Below, in pieces: positions 47,156 through 56,450 of a stretch of DNA of 64,000 bases. Each line of letters begins with the position of its first letter. Within the stretch, counting starts at the first letter, position 1. Position numbers and translations under genes: made by a program. Origin of the DNA: Talpa occidentalis (Eukaryota; Chordata; Mammalia; Eulipotyphla; Talpidae); assembly GCF_014898055.3 (NCBI RefSeq), contig NW_023601212.1, positions 53,184,329-53,248,328 on the forward strand, written 5' to 3'. Under the pieces are notes generated by a model. It had not been told where the DNA came from. It was given only the letters and a program-made list of their open reading frames with translations, and ran no database searches.

Positions 47156-47990
47156 GAGACTCAACAACAACAAAGAAAATAATCCAGTCATAAAATGGGC
47201 AGAAGAGCTTAAAAGAAACTTCTCTGAAGAGGAAATGCAAATGGCCAACAGGCATATGAAAAAATGTTCAACATCACTTGTCATCAGGGAAATGCAAATC
47301 AAAACTACCATGAGATACCATCTTACACCAGTGAGAATGGCACATATTAAAAAAACTAGCAACAACAAATGTTGGCGAGGGTGTGGAGAAAAAGGAACTC
47401 TTCTGCACTGTTGGTGGGAGTGCAAACTGGTCCAACCACTGTGGAAAGCTGTGTGGAGATTTCTGGACCTACTAAACATAGAGCTTCCATATGACCCAGC
47501 AATTCCACTCCTAGGTATTTACCCAAAGGACACAGAAACATCAATTCCAAAGAACACCTGCACCCCTATGTTTATAGCAGCACTGTTTACAATAGCTAAG
47601 CTTTGGAAACAACCCAAATGCCCAAAAATAGATGACTGGATCAAGAAGATGTGGTACATATATACCATGGAATATTACTCAGCATTCAAAAAAGATAAAC
47701 ACATGCAATTTGCAGCAACATGGATGGCGCTGGAAGGGATCATGCTCAGCGAAATAAGCCAAAAAGAAAAAGAAAAATACCGGATGGTCTCACTCATAGC
47801 AGGAATCTAGAAAACTTAAATAAGGGACCAGGAAAACGAATAACTATAAGAAAGTGAAAATCAAAATCAACAAAAAACTATGAACCAGAGACACTTTTAG
47901 GGGGGCGGGGGTGGGAGGGGAGGGATTGGGGTCAGAATGGGGGGGCTGCAATTGTATGGGGAATATAACAATAAAATTTATTAAAAAAAA
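47156..47990 (+). mobile_element. Young L1, ORF2 3' end and 3'UTR
   Basis: An uninterrupted reading frame covers 47,235-47,810 (C-terminal part of L1 ORF2p, including the region of Cys and His residues), followed by a G-rich 3'UTR and AATAAAATTT plus A-tail. It is closely similar to the L1 fragment at 55,894-56,370. Promoter, ORF1 and most of ORF2 are missing, so it is a dead copy. Confidence 0.92.
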
Positions 47991-48002
47991 AAAAATAAAA
48001 AA

Positions 48003-48416
48003 TAAAAGTCAGTAGCCTTCCTATACACAAACAATAAATCTGAAGAAGAAGAAATCAAAAAAACCATCCCTTTTTTTATTGAAACAAAAAAAATCAAATA
48101 TTTGGGAATAAATCTAACAAAAGAGGTAAAGGACCTATACAAAGAAAACTATAAAACACTGTTAAAAGAAATAGAAGAAGACACAAAGAAATGGAAAGAC
48201 ATCCCCTGCTCTTGGATTGGAAGAATAAACATTATTAAAATGGCCATGCTTCCCAAAGCAATATACAGATTCAATGCTATTCCAATCAAAATTTCAATGT
48301 CATTCTTTAAAGAAATAGAACAATTATTGATGAAATTCATATGGAATCACAAAAAACCCCGAATAGCCAAAGCTCTACTGAAAAAAAAGAAGGGAATGGA
48401 GGCATCACACTCCCAG

Positions 48417-48457
<41 letters not shown>
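48003..48457 (+). mobile_element. Second L1 ORF2 segment, out of order, ending in A(about 40)
   Basis: Encodes a part of ORF2 lying upstream of the segment at 47,156 ('gcatcacactcccag' is its last L1 sequence), with an open frame at 48,102-48,420. It stops mid-ORF in a pure A-run of about 40 bases. I see no AATAAA in the 30 bases before it. Confidence 0.88.
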
Positions 48458-48458
<1 letters not shown>

Positions 48459-48471
48459 ATTACTATTCTAT
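48454..48471. repeat. Target-site duplication, right copy
   Basis: aaaacattactattctat, matching 47,003-47,020 exactly and enclosing all three L1 segments. Confidence 0.95.
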
Positions 48472-49375
48472 AATGTTAATTTTTTTTGTCAAATAGGACC
48501 AAATTATCTTATGCTTCTAAGAGTCACATAAAGAATGGGAGCAGGAAGCAATAGAAGGAAATTAAGGCCACATTCCTGGTGGCATAAAAATAAGCCCATA
48601 TTTATTCCTACACCTGCCCTGGTCTTTTCCATGCTGGCTCACCTTACTTCTTGATGCAATTTCTGCTAATGCTTCCAGACTGTCACATGTGCACAGCCAT
48701 AAAACATACTGCAAACCCTTTTTTCCCCTCTCCTACCTGTGATTATCCTACTTCTTACTAACCAGCCTTGCCCCAGCCTGTCTAAACCAATATAATTGTG
48801 ATTAGCATGAGAAAAATACATCCCCACAGCAGCCATGTCTTTTGTGAAAGAGATTGCCAAAGTCTCAATTAGGTAGAAACACCAATTATACTGCTTGATG
48901 TGATAGAGACACTCTTTCTGATGGTCATTACAGAATCAAAATTATTCAAAAAGTAAAGGCAGAAAAAGAAAAATAAAGACCCAAGAAAAAAAAAATCTAT
49001 CAATTACCAGATGGTAAAAGTCTTATATATGAAAACCAAACTCCTATTAAAGAAACCAAATCTCTAAGGTATACACAATACCTACATATACCAGTGAGTT
49101 CAAGGAACATATTTGAATATATCTTTAAATATATAAAACTCATATAGTTTGTAATAAATATATACTGGACATTCAGAAGCACAGATACACACAGATCCAT
49201 TGGTTGAAAATAAACAGTGAAAACTTTGTGGGGTGATGGTGATATGCCATCTTGATAGAGAACAGAGCTCCACTGAAGTGTTTAGCAAGTCTCATTGAAT
49301 GACACAATTAAGATTTAAATATTTTATACACACACACCCCAGATCTATCTATACACACACATAGGCGTGTGTGTG
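48472..49375. other. Unassigned, with AC/GT microsatellite
   Basis: Mostly non-coding AT-rich DNA. At 49,330-49,378 an (AC)n run is followed by a (GT)n run, forming an imperfect inverted repeat. Confidence 0.5.
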
Positions 49376-49660
49376 TGCTAAGCAAAATAAGTCAGAAGGA
49401 AAAAGACAAAATGGGATGATTTTACTCATATATGGAATATATAAAACAAAGCAAAGGAATAGAGAAAACCAAACCAAAACATATGCTAGATATATGACTG
49501 CAGAAATGAGGCTTCCAGAAGGGATCCAATGGACTATGCTGGAGGATTATTGGGCTTTGGCGTGATGGCATATATTTTAGAGCTGTGAATGTGTACCCCT
49601 AAGACATATACAGTGCTGTAAACCAATGTTACTTCAGTAAACATAATTTTGAAAAATTTA
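49376..49660 (+). mobile_element. Old L1 3' end
   Basis: 'ctaagcaaaataagtcagaa' followed by 'ttttactcatatatggaata' and 'gctgtaaaccaatgttactt' marks the end of ORF2 and 3'UTR of an L1M-like element. Confidence 0.7.
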
Positions 49661-50240
49661 TTCATTTGCTCTGAAAAAACCATGAGTAAACATTGAACTC
49701 TAATTAATGTGCATGCTGAAGTGTTGGGTGAAGTGCATAGATGGTGGCAACTTACTTTCAAATATTTTAAAAAATAAGATGGATTATTGGAAGTCCAGGT
49801 GGTTATGTATGTGAATAAAGCAAGTGTTTTAAAATAGTAAGACACATAACATGCACATATACACTTAAGTCAGGGCGTTTTATTAGGTACCAAGTGCACA
49901 ATGCTCTCTTGTCAACAAGAAACATGGAGACTTCACTGTTTATTACAGAAGTGACATTTATTTCTAGGTCTTACTTTGATTACCTTTAAGTGGTAAATTG
50001 TCATCTGTATAGTGAAGTTAGAAAGATAATTTTTAAATGTTATTTGATCTAAGAAAAGTGAAGAAAGTATAACTAGTGACTTTTCCATAAGTCTGGGTGA
50101 TGTGGCAATAATGAGCTCAAAAATCTTAGCAGCTCACAACAACAGTTTTCTTTCTCACACGTATGTGGGTCACGTTCGACTCAGCATGTTTTCTTTATTC
50201 TAGAACCTGGGATGAGATAGAAGTCACTATCTAAAACATT
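49661..50240. other. Mostly unassigned
   Basis: 50,100-50,200 ('ttagcagctcacaacaacag', 'cacacgtatgtgggtcacg') resembles the start of a widespread LTR-like repeat and may belong with the 50.5-kb segment that follows the SINE. Confidence 0.4.
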
Positions 50241-50484
50241 TTTTAAGATTTATTTATTTATTCATACAAGAGCTGGGATGTAGCCAGAAGTGCAAGGATG
50301 AGGATTCACCAGAGACAGAATGGGGAGCAAAATAAGTGGATCTACTGAAATACACTGCTGAGGGGAGCAGCCAGCCGGCAAGACAGGAGAGGTCTGCTGC
50401 ACCATGTGGGTTAGCTCCTTGGCTGCAGTGGCTGATGATAGCTTCACAGTGCTGAGACAACCCCTTGTGCCATGAGGGAGGTCC
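50241..50484 (-). mobile_element. tRNA-derived SINE, subtype B
   Basis: AAGATTTATTTATTTATTCATAC at the left and TGTGCCATGAGGGAGGTCC at the right. The B-box region is degraded. Flanks share taaaacat. Confidence 0.85.
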
Positions 50485-50515
50485 ATAAAACATAATTTTT
50501 CAATATTGGTTCAGA

Positions 50516-50705
50516 AGCATGCAGCTTGACTGGAGTTTAGCTGATCTTTAATGTATTCAACTGGGCTAAAGTGAGCTCAACTAGATTCAATTGGCTGCAG
50601 GTTAGATTTGATGTACTCTACATGATTCATTCTAGTGGCAACAGCAGAATTTCAAGATTTAGGACTTCTGTTCTTATCATGACCACTAAGCATTCAATAT
50701 GTCGG
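50516..50705. repeat. Duplicated unassigned repeat, copy 1
   Basis: Shares 'cttgactggagtttagct', 'attcaactgggc', 'ctcaactagattc', 'catgattcattctagtg' and 'cagaatttcaag' with 54,962-55,190 in the same orientation. Confidence 0.75.
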
Positions 50706-50934
50706 AAGGAGAGTAGGTGGGGAATAACCACAAAATAGCTCTCTAAGCTCCAGGTAAGAAGTGGGACTATAATGTCCAGTCATGTTTCAACAATCAAAGC
50801 AAATCACATGATCATGCCATCTTCAAGCAGAGACATATCATGCTCCCATAGGCACAGTATGAGCAAAAATATAATCATTATAAAGTGTTATAAGTTTTAA
50901 ATTTCATTAGACACATATTGAACTTGTGTCACCT

Positions 50935-51018
50935 CCAGGGGCGGCAGCATTGGGAGCTGCGTGAGATGAGAGATTATTCAACGTCCATGTGGAGCAATGA
51001 GGAGCCTAGAAGGGCTGC
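50935..51018 (+). mobile_element. Family X repeat, copy 2, left part
   Basis: 'ggggcggcagcattgggagc' ... 'gagcctagaagggctgc' aligns with 23,350-23,430. It is cut by the LTR nest and resumes at 52,293. Confidence 0.55.
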
Positions 51019-51153
51019 ACCAGTGTAGGGTAAATGATTGTCAGGCTTTTCTGCTCTCCCACCATTAGATTAAATGCATGCCTGATGGTGGACACCTGGA
51101 GTAAGGTGTGGGCATGCATTGGTGGGCATACCTGAGCCAAGATACTGGGCATA

Positions 51154-51566
51154 TGTAGGGTAAATGATGATCAGGCTTTTCTGCCATTCAGCCATTAGGA
51201 TTGCATGCCTGCTGGCAGGCACCTGCATTTTGTTACATTGTTATAAGTTGTAGTGAGTGTTTTCTTCTGTGGGTCATTGTTGCCATATTGATGTATTCAC
51301 CAAGAGAAGCAGAGGCAAGAGAGAGAACAGGAGAAAAGGGGAGAATGCCAGAGGGCCCAGTAAAGAGTGAAGGCTCACCAGGGCCTGGGAGGCCTGGCAG
51401 CCTCCCCCACAACCCCACCCCGCACCCCTGCCTGCGGTGTACCTGGTTGCTGCACTGCATGTAAAAGCTCAATAAAAGCCTGAGAAAGCCACTGGGCTCC
51501 AGGACTCTCCTTTACCCATCCGCTCAGATCAGAGAGAACCAGCTCTGTGCCTTCCTGGCACTAACA
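51154..51566 (+). mobile_element. Solo LTR #1, nested in LTR #0
   Basis: 413 bp from TGTAGGGTAAATGATGATCA to ...GGCACTAACA. Target duplication gcata at 51,149-51,153 and 51,567-51,571. AATAAA signal in 'gctcaataaaagcctgag' (about 51,470). Confidence 0.88.
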
Positions 51567-51748
51567 GCATATAAGGCCAGAACACCAGAAGAGAACTACT
51601 AGAAGAACACGTGAGAGACTGGAAGAGAACCAGCAGAGAAGCAGAGCCCATGAGAGAACTCCAGAAAGCCCAGAAAGAGAGAAGACTTGCTGGGGTCCAG
51701 GAGGCTGGCACCCAGCACCCCTGCCTGCTGTGTACCCGGTAAGCTCAG

Positions 51749-52187
51749 TGTAGGGTAAAGAAAATGTCAGGCTTTTCTGCCCTTCCGCCATCAGGATAGA
51801 TGATGGATCCTTGTCCTGAATGCATGCCTGATGGCGGGCACCTGGAGTAGGGTGTGGGCATAGGTAGATGGGATTCAGCTGAGCTAAGACTGTGCTTTTA
51901 AGGGCGGCGTCACGGGGGGACGCCAGCAGCCCCAGCCAGCAGCAGCAGAACCGAAAGAGAAGCCGAGAAGCAGCAGAACGAACGCTAGAGAGCCCAGATA
52001 GAGTGAGGACTTGCTGGGGGCTGGGAGGCCTGCCAGCCTCCCAGCCCCCCAGCCAGCACCCCTGCCTGCCATATGCCTGGTGAACCCCAAATAAAAAACC
52101 TGCAAAACTACTGAGGACTCTGACTCCTCCTTTACCCGGTCTGCATGGGATCAGAAAACCTGCACTGTGCCCAGTCCTGCCCTTACA
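51749..52187 (+). mobile_element. Solo LTR #2, nested in LTR #0
   Basis: 439 bp from TGTAGGGTAAAGAAAATGTC to ...CCTGCCCTTACA. Target duplication ctcag at 51,744-51,748 and 52,188-52,192. TTTTAAGG box near 51,895 and AATAAA in 'ccaaataaaaaacctgc' (about 52,088) mark the promoter and polyadenylation regions. No internal viral genes. Confidence 0.92.
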
Positions 52188-52292
52188 CTCAGTAAAAGCC
52201 TGAAAAGCCACTGAGGGCTCCAGGATTCTCCTCCTTCACCTGTCTGCATAGGATCATAAAGAACCTTCTCTGTGCCTTCCCGCTAGAACCAG

Positions 52293-52645
52293 GAAGTAAT
52301 GTGCAGCCCCCATCCAAAGGCAGTCTTGTATTTATTAGCATCAAGTACAAAGGTAAGGTAAGTATTCAGGGGTGGGGGAAACAATTATTGGGAATGCAAG
52401 CTATTGAGTGACCAGGGGCTATTGCCTGGGGCCTCCATTATTCCTGCCATTCTAAACATTTTGTCTCTATTCTAATATCTGCCTGCTTCTTTCAGCAGCT
52501 ACTGGTTTCCCAGTATGCACCGTATACCAAGACTTTTGCCCTTGGTGAGAGGCCCCCGTTTGACCCTACACCTAGCTGACAAGCAGGAGCTCTGTGCACC
52601 AAGACAATACCCCTGAGAACAAGGAGGGCAGGGGATCCCACAAAT
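52293..52645 (+). mobile_element. Family X repeat, copy 2, right part
   Basis: Continues the alignment with copy 1: 'ggcagtcttgta', 'ttcagcagctactggtttcc', 'accaagacttttg', 'gagaggcccccg' and 'accaagacaata'. Confidence 0.6.
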
Positions 52646-52674
52646 TTGTTTATTGAATTTATGTGCTGGTACTT

Positions 52675-53110
52675 TGTAAAGGCAGGACTGGACACAGTGC
52701 AGGTTTTCTGATCCCATGCAGACCAGGTAAAGGAGGAGTCAGAGTCCTCAGTGGCTTTTGCAGGTCTTTTATTGGGGTTTACCCGGTACACAGCAGGCAA
52801 GGGTGCTGGGGGTTTGGGAGGCTGGCAGGCCTCCCAGCGCCCAGCAAGTCTTCACTCTATCTGGGCTCTCCGGCCTTCTCTCTCTCTCGGCTTCTGCTGA
52901 TTCTTTCTCAACTTCTCTTTTGGCTTCTGCTGGCGTCCCCGTGATGGCGACCTTAAAAGCACTGTCTCAGCCCAGGTGAATCCCATCTACCTATGCCACA
53001 CCCTATTCCAGGTGCCCACCATCAGGCATGCATTCAGGACCACAAGGCCAGCAATCATCTATCCTGATGGCAGGAGGGCAGAAAAGCCTGTCATTTTTCC
53101 TTACCCTACA
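52675..53110 (-). mobile_element. Solo LTR #3, opposite orientation
   Basis: 436 bp. The plus strand reads TGTAAAGGCAGGACTGG ... CCTTACCCTACA, the reverse of the LTR #2 type. Target duplication tactt at 52,670-52,674 and 53,111-53,115. A reverse AATAAA is seen in 'gtcttttattggggtt'. Confidence 0.92.
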
Positions 53111-53398
53111 TACTTCTATAATTAAGGAAATAGGTATTTAACAAATGTTCATTGAGGAATGAATGTTTCTGTATTGTCTCTCCAAATTTCTAAAGGAATC
53201 ACAAATTACTCAATAGGATCCAGGAAAAAATGTAAAGAAGTGAAACACCAGGTTTAAGAGAGCTTGGAGTAGACTCCAGGAGTACAAGAGGGAGTACTTG
53301 CTCTATTCTTACCATCTTGCTTTGATGTGGTATCTTTATTGTAAGTGGTGAACCAATATTGAAACATTATTAGCAGAAGTTAAGAGTTTGCATGAGGG

Positions 53399-53681
53399 CC
53401 TCCCCTGGTGGCACAGCGGTTGAGTGCTGGGCTGTGAAGCTGCCCCACAGCCTCTGCAGCACTAGTTTGATCCCTGCCGGCTGGCGAGGGTTCCCACATG
53501 GCGTGCAAACCTCTCCTGCCACCCTCTGCTCCCCTCAGCAGTGTACTTCGCCAGTCTGCCTGTTCTGTTCCCCGCTCTGGTGAATTCTCTCACGCTCCTG
53601 TGCTTCTGACTGTACTCAGTGCTTGTTTAAATAAATAAATAAATAAATCTTGTAAAATATATATTTAAAATGTTTAAAAAA
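53399..53681 (+). mobile_element. tRNA-derived SINE, subtype A
   Basis: GGCCTCCCCTGGTGGCACAG head, GTTTAAATAAATAAATAAAT tail. Long target duplication aagaRtttgcatgaggg (about 53,382-53,398; 53,682-53,698). Confidence 0.92.
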
Positions 53682-53714
53682 AAGAATTTGCATGAGGGTC
53701 CATTCTTTGTGTTA

Positions 53715-53973
53715 TACAGTTTTAGTTCGCATTATACAGTTTTAGGTTGCATCACCACAAAATCATACAGAATAATTTAGCTGCCCTGAAAAGACCATGC
53801 TCCATGTATTCATCCCTCATCCCACAGCCTGAGTGTCTGGCAAACTCTATAGTTTTGCCTTTTCCAGAATGTCAAAAAGTTGGAATCATACAGAATGTAT
53901 GTAACCTTTTCAAGTTGACTTCTTCCACTTAGCAAACTGCATTTAAGCTTCCTTCATGTCTTCTGAAGGCTTG
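53715..53973 (-). mobile_element. Old L1 fragment, left of LTR #4
   Basis: 'agttttgccttttccagaat', 'ttggaatcatacagaatgta' and 'ttcttccacttagcaaactg' are reverse L1M sequence. It continues after LTR #4. Confidence 0.7.
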
Positions 53974-53978
53974 ATGGA

Positions 53979-54710
53979 TGTAGGGTAAGGAAAAATGTCA
54001 GGCTTTTCTGCGCTCCTGCCATCAGGATAGATGATGGATCCTTGTGGTCCTGAATGCACGCCTGATGGCGGGCACCTGGAATAGGGTGTGGGCATAGGTA
54101 GATGGGATTCACCTGGGCTAAGACTGGGTTTTTTTTTTCTTTTTTAAAGTTTTTTTGTTTTTGCTTTTTTTTTTTAAAAGATTCACCTTTATTCATCTAT
54201 ACAAGCACTGGGTACAGTCAGAAGCGCGGGAGGGCGAGAGAATTCACCAGAGCCAGAGCGGGGAGCAGAGCAGGCAGAAGGACCGAAGTACACTGCTGAG
54301 GGGAGCAGCGGGCGGCAGGAGAGGCCTGCACGCCATGTAGGACCCTCCTCTGGTGGCCGGGGAGCAGCGGGAATTGAACCGGCGCTGCGGAGGCTGCTGG
54401 CAGCTTCGCAACCCAGCGCTCAACCGCTGTGCCACCGGGAAGGCCCAAGATTGGGCTTTTAAGGTCGCCATCACGTGGACGCCAGCAGAAGCCAAGAGAG
54501 ACGCAGAGAACGCCGGAGAGCCCAGATAGAGTGAAGACTTGATGGGGGCTGGGAGGCCTGCCAGCCTCCCGGCCCCCCAACACCCCTGCCTGCTGTGTAC
54601 CTGGTAATCCCAATAAAAGACCTGCAAAAAGCCACTGAGGACTCTAACTCCTCCTTTACCCGGTCTGCTGGATCCTAGAAAGCCTGCACTGTGTCCATTC
54701 CTGCCCTACA
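53979..54710 (+). mobile_element. Solo LTR #4, interrupted by a SINE
   Basis: TGTAGGGTAAGGAAAAATGT ... CATTCCTGCCCTACA, with perfect 7-bp inverted ends TGTAGGG/CCCTACA. Target duplication atgga/atggc (one mismatch) at 53,974-53,978 and 54,711-54,715. The SINE at 54,129-54,446 lies in its promoter-proximal part. Confidence 0.92.
54129..54446 (-). mobile_element. tRNA-derived SINE, subtype A, inside LTR #4
   Basis: T-rich left end, CTATACAAGCACTGGGTACA, right end TGTGCCACCGGGAAGGCCC. Target duplication aagaYtggg (54,120-54,128; 54,447-54,455). Confidence 0.92.
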
Positions 54711-54715
54711 ATGGC

Positions 54716-54940
54716 TCATTTCTTGTTATCACTGAATAATATTCCATTGCTGGATGTGTCAGGATTTGTTAACCCACTCACCTCGTGAAGCACAACTTGG
54801 GTCAATTCTGGGTTTTGATAATTATGAATTTAACTGCTCTCATCATTTATGAAGGCATAAGCTTTCAATCACGTGGGTAAATACCTATGAGCATGATTGT
54901 TGGATCATATGGTTAGTCCATGTCTGGCTTTAAGTATTTA
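54716..54940 (-). mobile_element. Old L1 fragment, right of LTR #4
   Basis: 'actgaataatattccattgc' ... 'cacgtgggtaaatacctatg' ... 'ttggatcatatggttagtcc' continues the L1 cut at 53,973. Confidence 0.75.
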
Positions 54941-54961
54941 CTTTTCTTGCTCACAAAGTTG

Positions 54962-55190
54962 CAACTTGACTGGAGTTTAGCTCATCTTAAATGCATTCAA
55001 CTGGGCAAAGCTGGGCTCAACTAGATTCCATTAGAGTTGGATTTAGGGTTAGAGTTAGGTTTGATGTACTCCACATGATTCATTCTAGTGATCCAGGATA
55101 TATTCTTCTCATGGCAACTGCAGAATTTCAAGAGGCCAAGCTAATCCATCAGATTTAAGATTTCTGTTCATGTCATGACCACTAACAATC
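54962..55190. repeat. Duplicated unassigned repeat, copy 2
   Basis: Same orientation as 50,516-50,705, with an extra 30-40 bases around 55,092-55,115 absent from copy 1. Confidence 0.75.
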
Positions 55191-55893
55191 CATTTGCCAG
55201 CAAATACTTGGCCAAGACTAGTATCAGTAGGTCACAAATCAATATTCCAAGTATTCTACTAGACACTATTGCAGCGTTGCTTTGCAGCATTTTGGAGGAA
55301 GGGCATAATGAACTGGGAAAAATAATTCCATCTACTGTGGTGATTTGTGTTACTACGAGAATACCAAATAGCTCTTTGGGTTTTAGCTTCTTTAGCTGTA
55401 AAATGAGAAGAATTTCAAGTAAACTTAAAAATCACTATTACAATCTAATGAAATTGTCTAGACAAAATATTTCCCAGTTTTATAAACACATGTAAGGCAT
55501 TATTACATAACAAAGCTTGTTGCTATGAAAAGTACTGTTTTCAGGGACCAGAAACACAGAAATCAACTGGCTTAGTCTATACTAACAACACAAAACTTTA
55601 GACAATGTTCAAAAATAATCATACTAGTGAGAATTTTCATAATGCATATTATAATCATTATCTTTTTACTATTTGGACTAGGAATTAAGAAAAGTATTGG
55701 AGACAGAGAGATGGAAATGTTAGCAATTCCATTAGACACTAAGAATATCAAGCTAGTATTATCTTCTTACAAAGTGGCAATTCTTAACATTAGTTGTTAT
55801 CAGTTATTTTCCAGTAGGAATAGTGGTTTCACCAAATCATCTTCAACTGTCTCACATCCCTTCCCATCAACCTCCTGGAGATCACATCAAGAT
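55191..55893. other. Unassigned, AT-rich
   Basis: No gene or repeat that I can name. Confidence 0.4.
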
Positions 55894-56370
55894 CACTCCT
55901 AGGTATTTACCCAAAGGACACAGAAACATCAATTCCAAAGAAAACCTGCACCCCTATGTTTATAGCAGCACTATTTACAATAGCTAAGCTTTGGAAACAA
56001 CCCAAATGCCCAAAAATAGATGACTGGATCAAGAAGATGTGGTACATATACACCATGGAATATTACTCAGCATTCAAAAAAGATAAACACATGCAATTTG
56101 CAGCAACATGGATGGCACTGGAAGGGATCATGCTCAGCGAAATAAGCCAGAAAGAAAAAGAAAAATACAGGATGGTCTCACTCATAGCAGGAATCTAGAA
56201 AACTTAAATAAGGGACCAGGAAAATGAATAACTATAAGAAAGTGAAAATCAAAATCAACAAAAAACTATGAGCCAGAGACACTTTTTGGGGGGTGAGTAG
56301 TGGGAGGGGAGGGATTGGGATCAGAATGGGGGGGTTGCAATTGTATGGGGAATATAAAAATAAAATTTAA
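55894..56370 (+). mobile_element. Young L1, heavily 5'-truncated
   Basis: Begins in ORF2 ('cactcctaggtatttaccc') and runs to AATAAAATTT. It differs from 47,504-47,970 at only a few positions. An open frame remains to about 56,198. The following 56,371-56,450 is A-rich. Confidence 0.9.
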
Positions 56371-56450
56371 AAAAATTAAAAAAAATCTTTTAAATACAAA
56401 AAAAAAATTAAAAAAAAATAAAATGATTTAGCTAAAAAAAAAAAAAAGAT

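Larger units (their letters stand above)
51024..52287 (+). mobile_element. Solo LTR #0, host of two nested solo LTRs
   Basis: Begins TGTAGGGTAAATGATTGTCA and ends ...CCGCTAGA with target duplication accag at 51,019-51,023 and 52,288-52,292. After removing LTR #1 and LTR #2 with their duplications about 402 bp remain, the size of the other copies. It holds TATAAGG near 51,570 and is non-coding. It is inserted in a family X repeat. Confidence 0.85.

Noticed and set aside
47235..47810. 191-codon open frame that looks like a gene
   Set aside because: It is the C-terminal end of L1 ORF2 in a truncated, inverted L1 copy, not a host gene.
48102..48473. 123-codon open frame ending in a lysine run
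   Set aside because: It is an internal L1 ORF2 fragment. The lysines are translation of the A-tail.
51561..52211. 216-codon open frame on the minus strand
   Set aside because: It runs across the nested LTRs in reverse orientation. It is non-coding LTR sequence with no retroviral protein motif.
51024..54710. A provirus with internal genes between two LTRs
   Set aside because: The spaces between LTRs are family X repeat, L1 and host DNA, and each LTR has its own target duplication, so all are solo.
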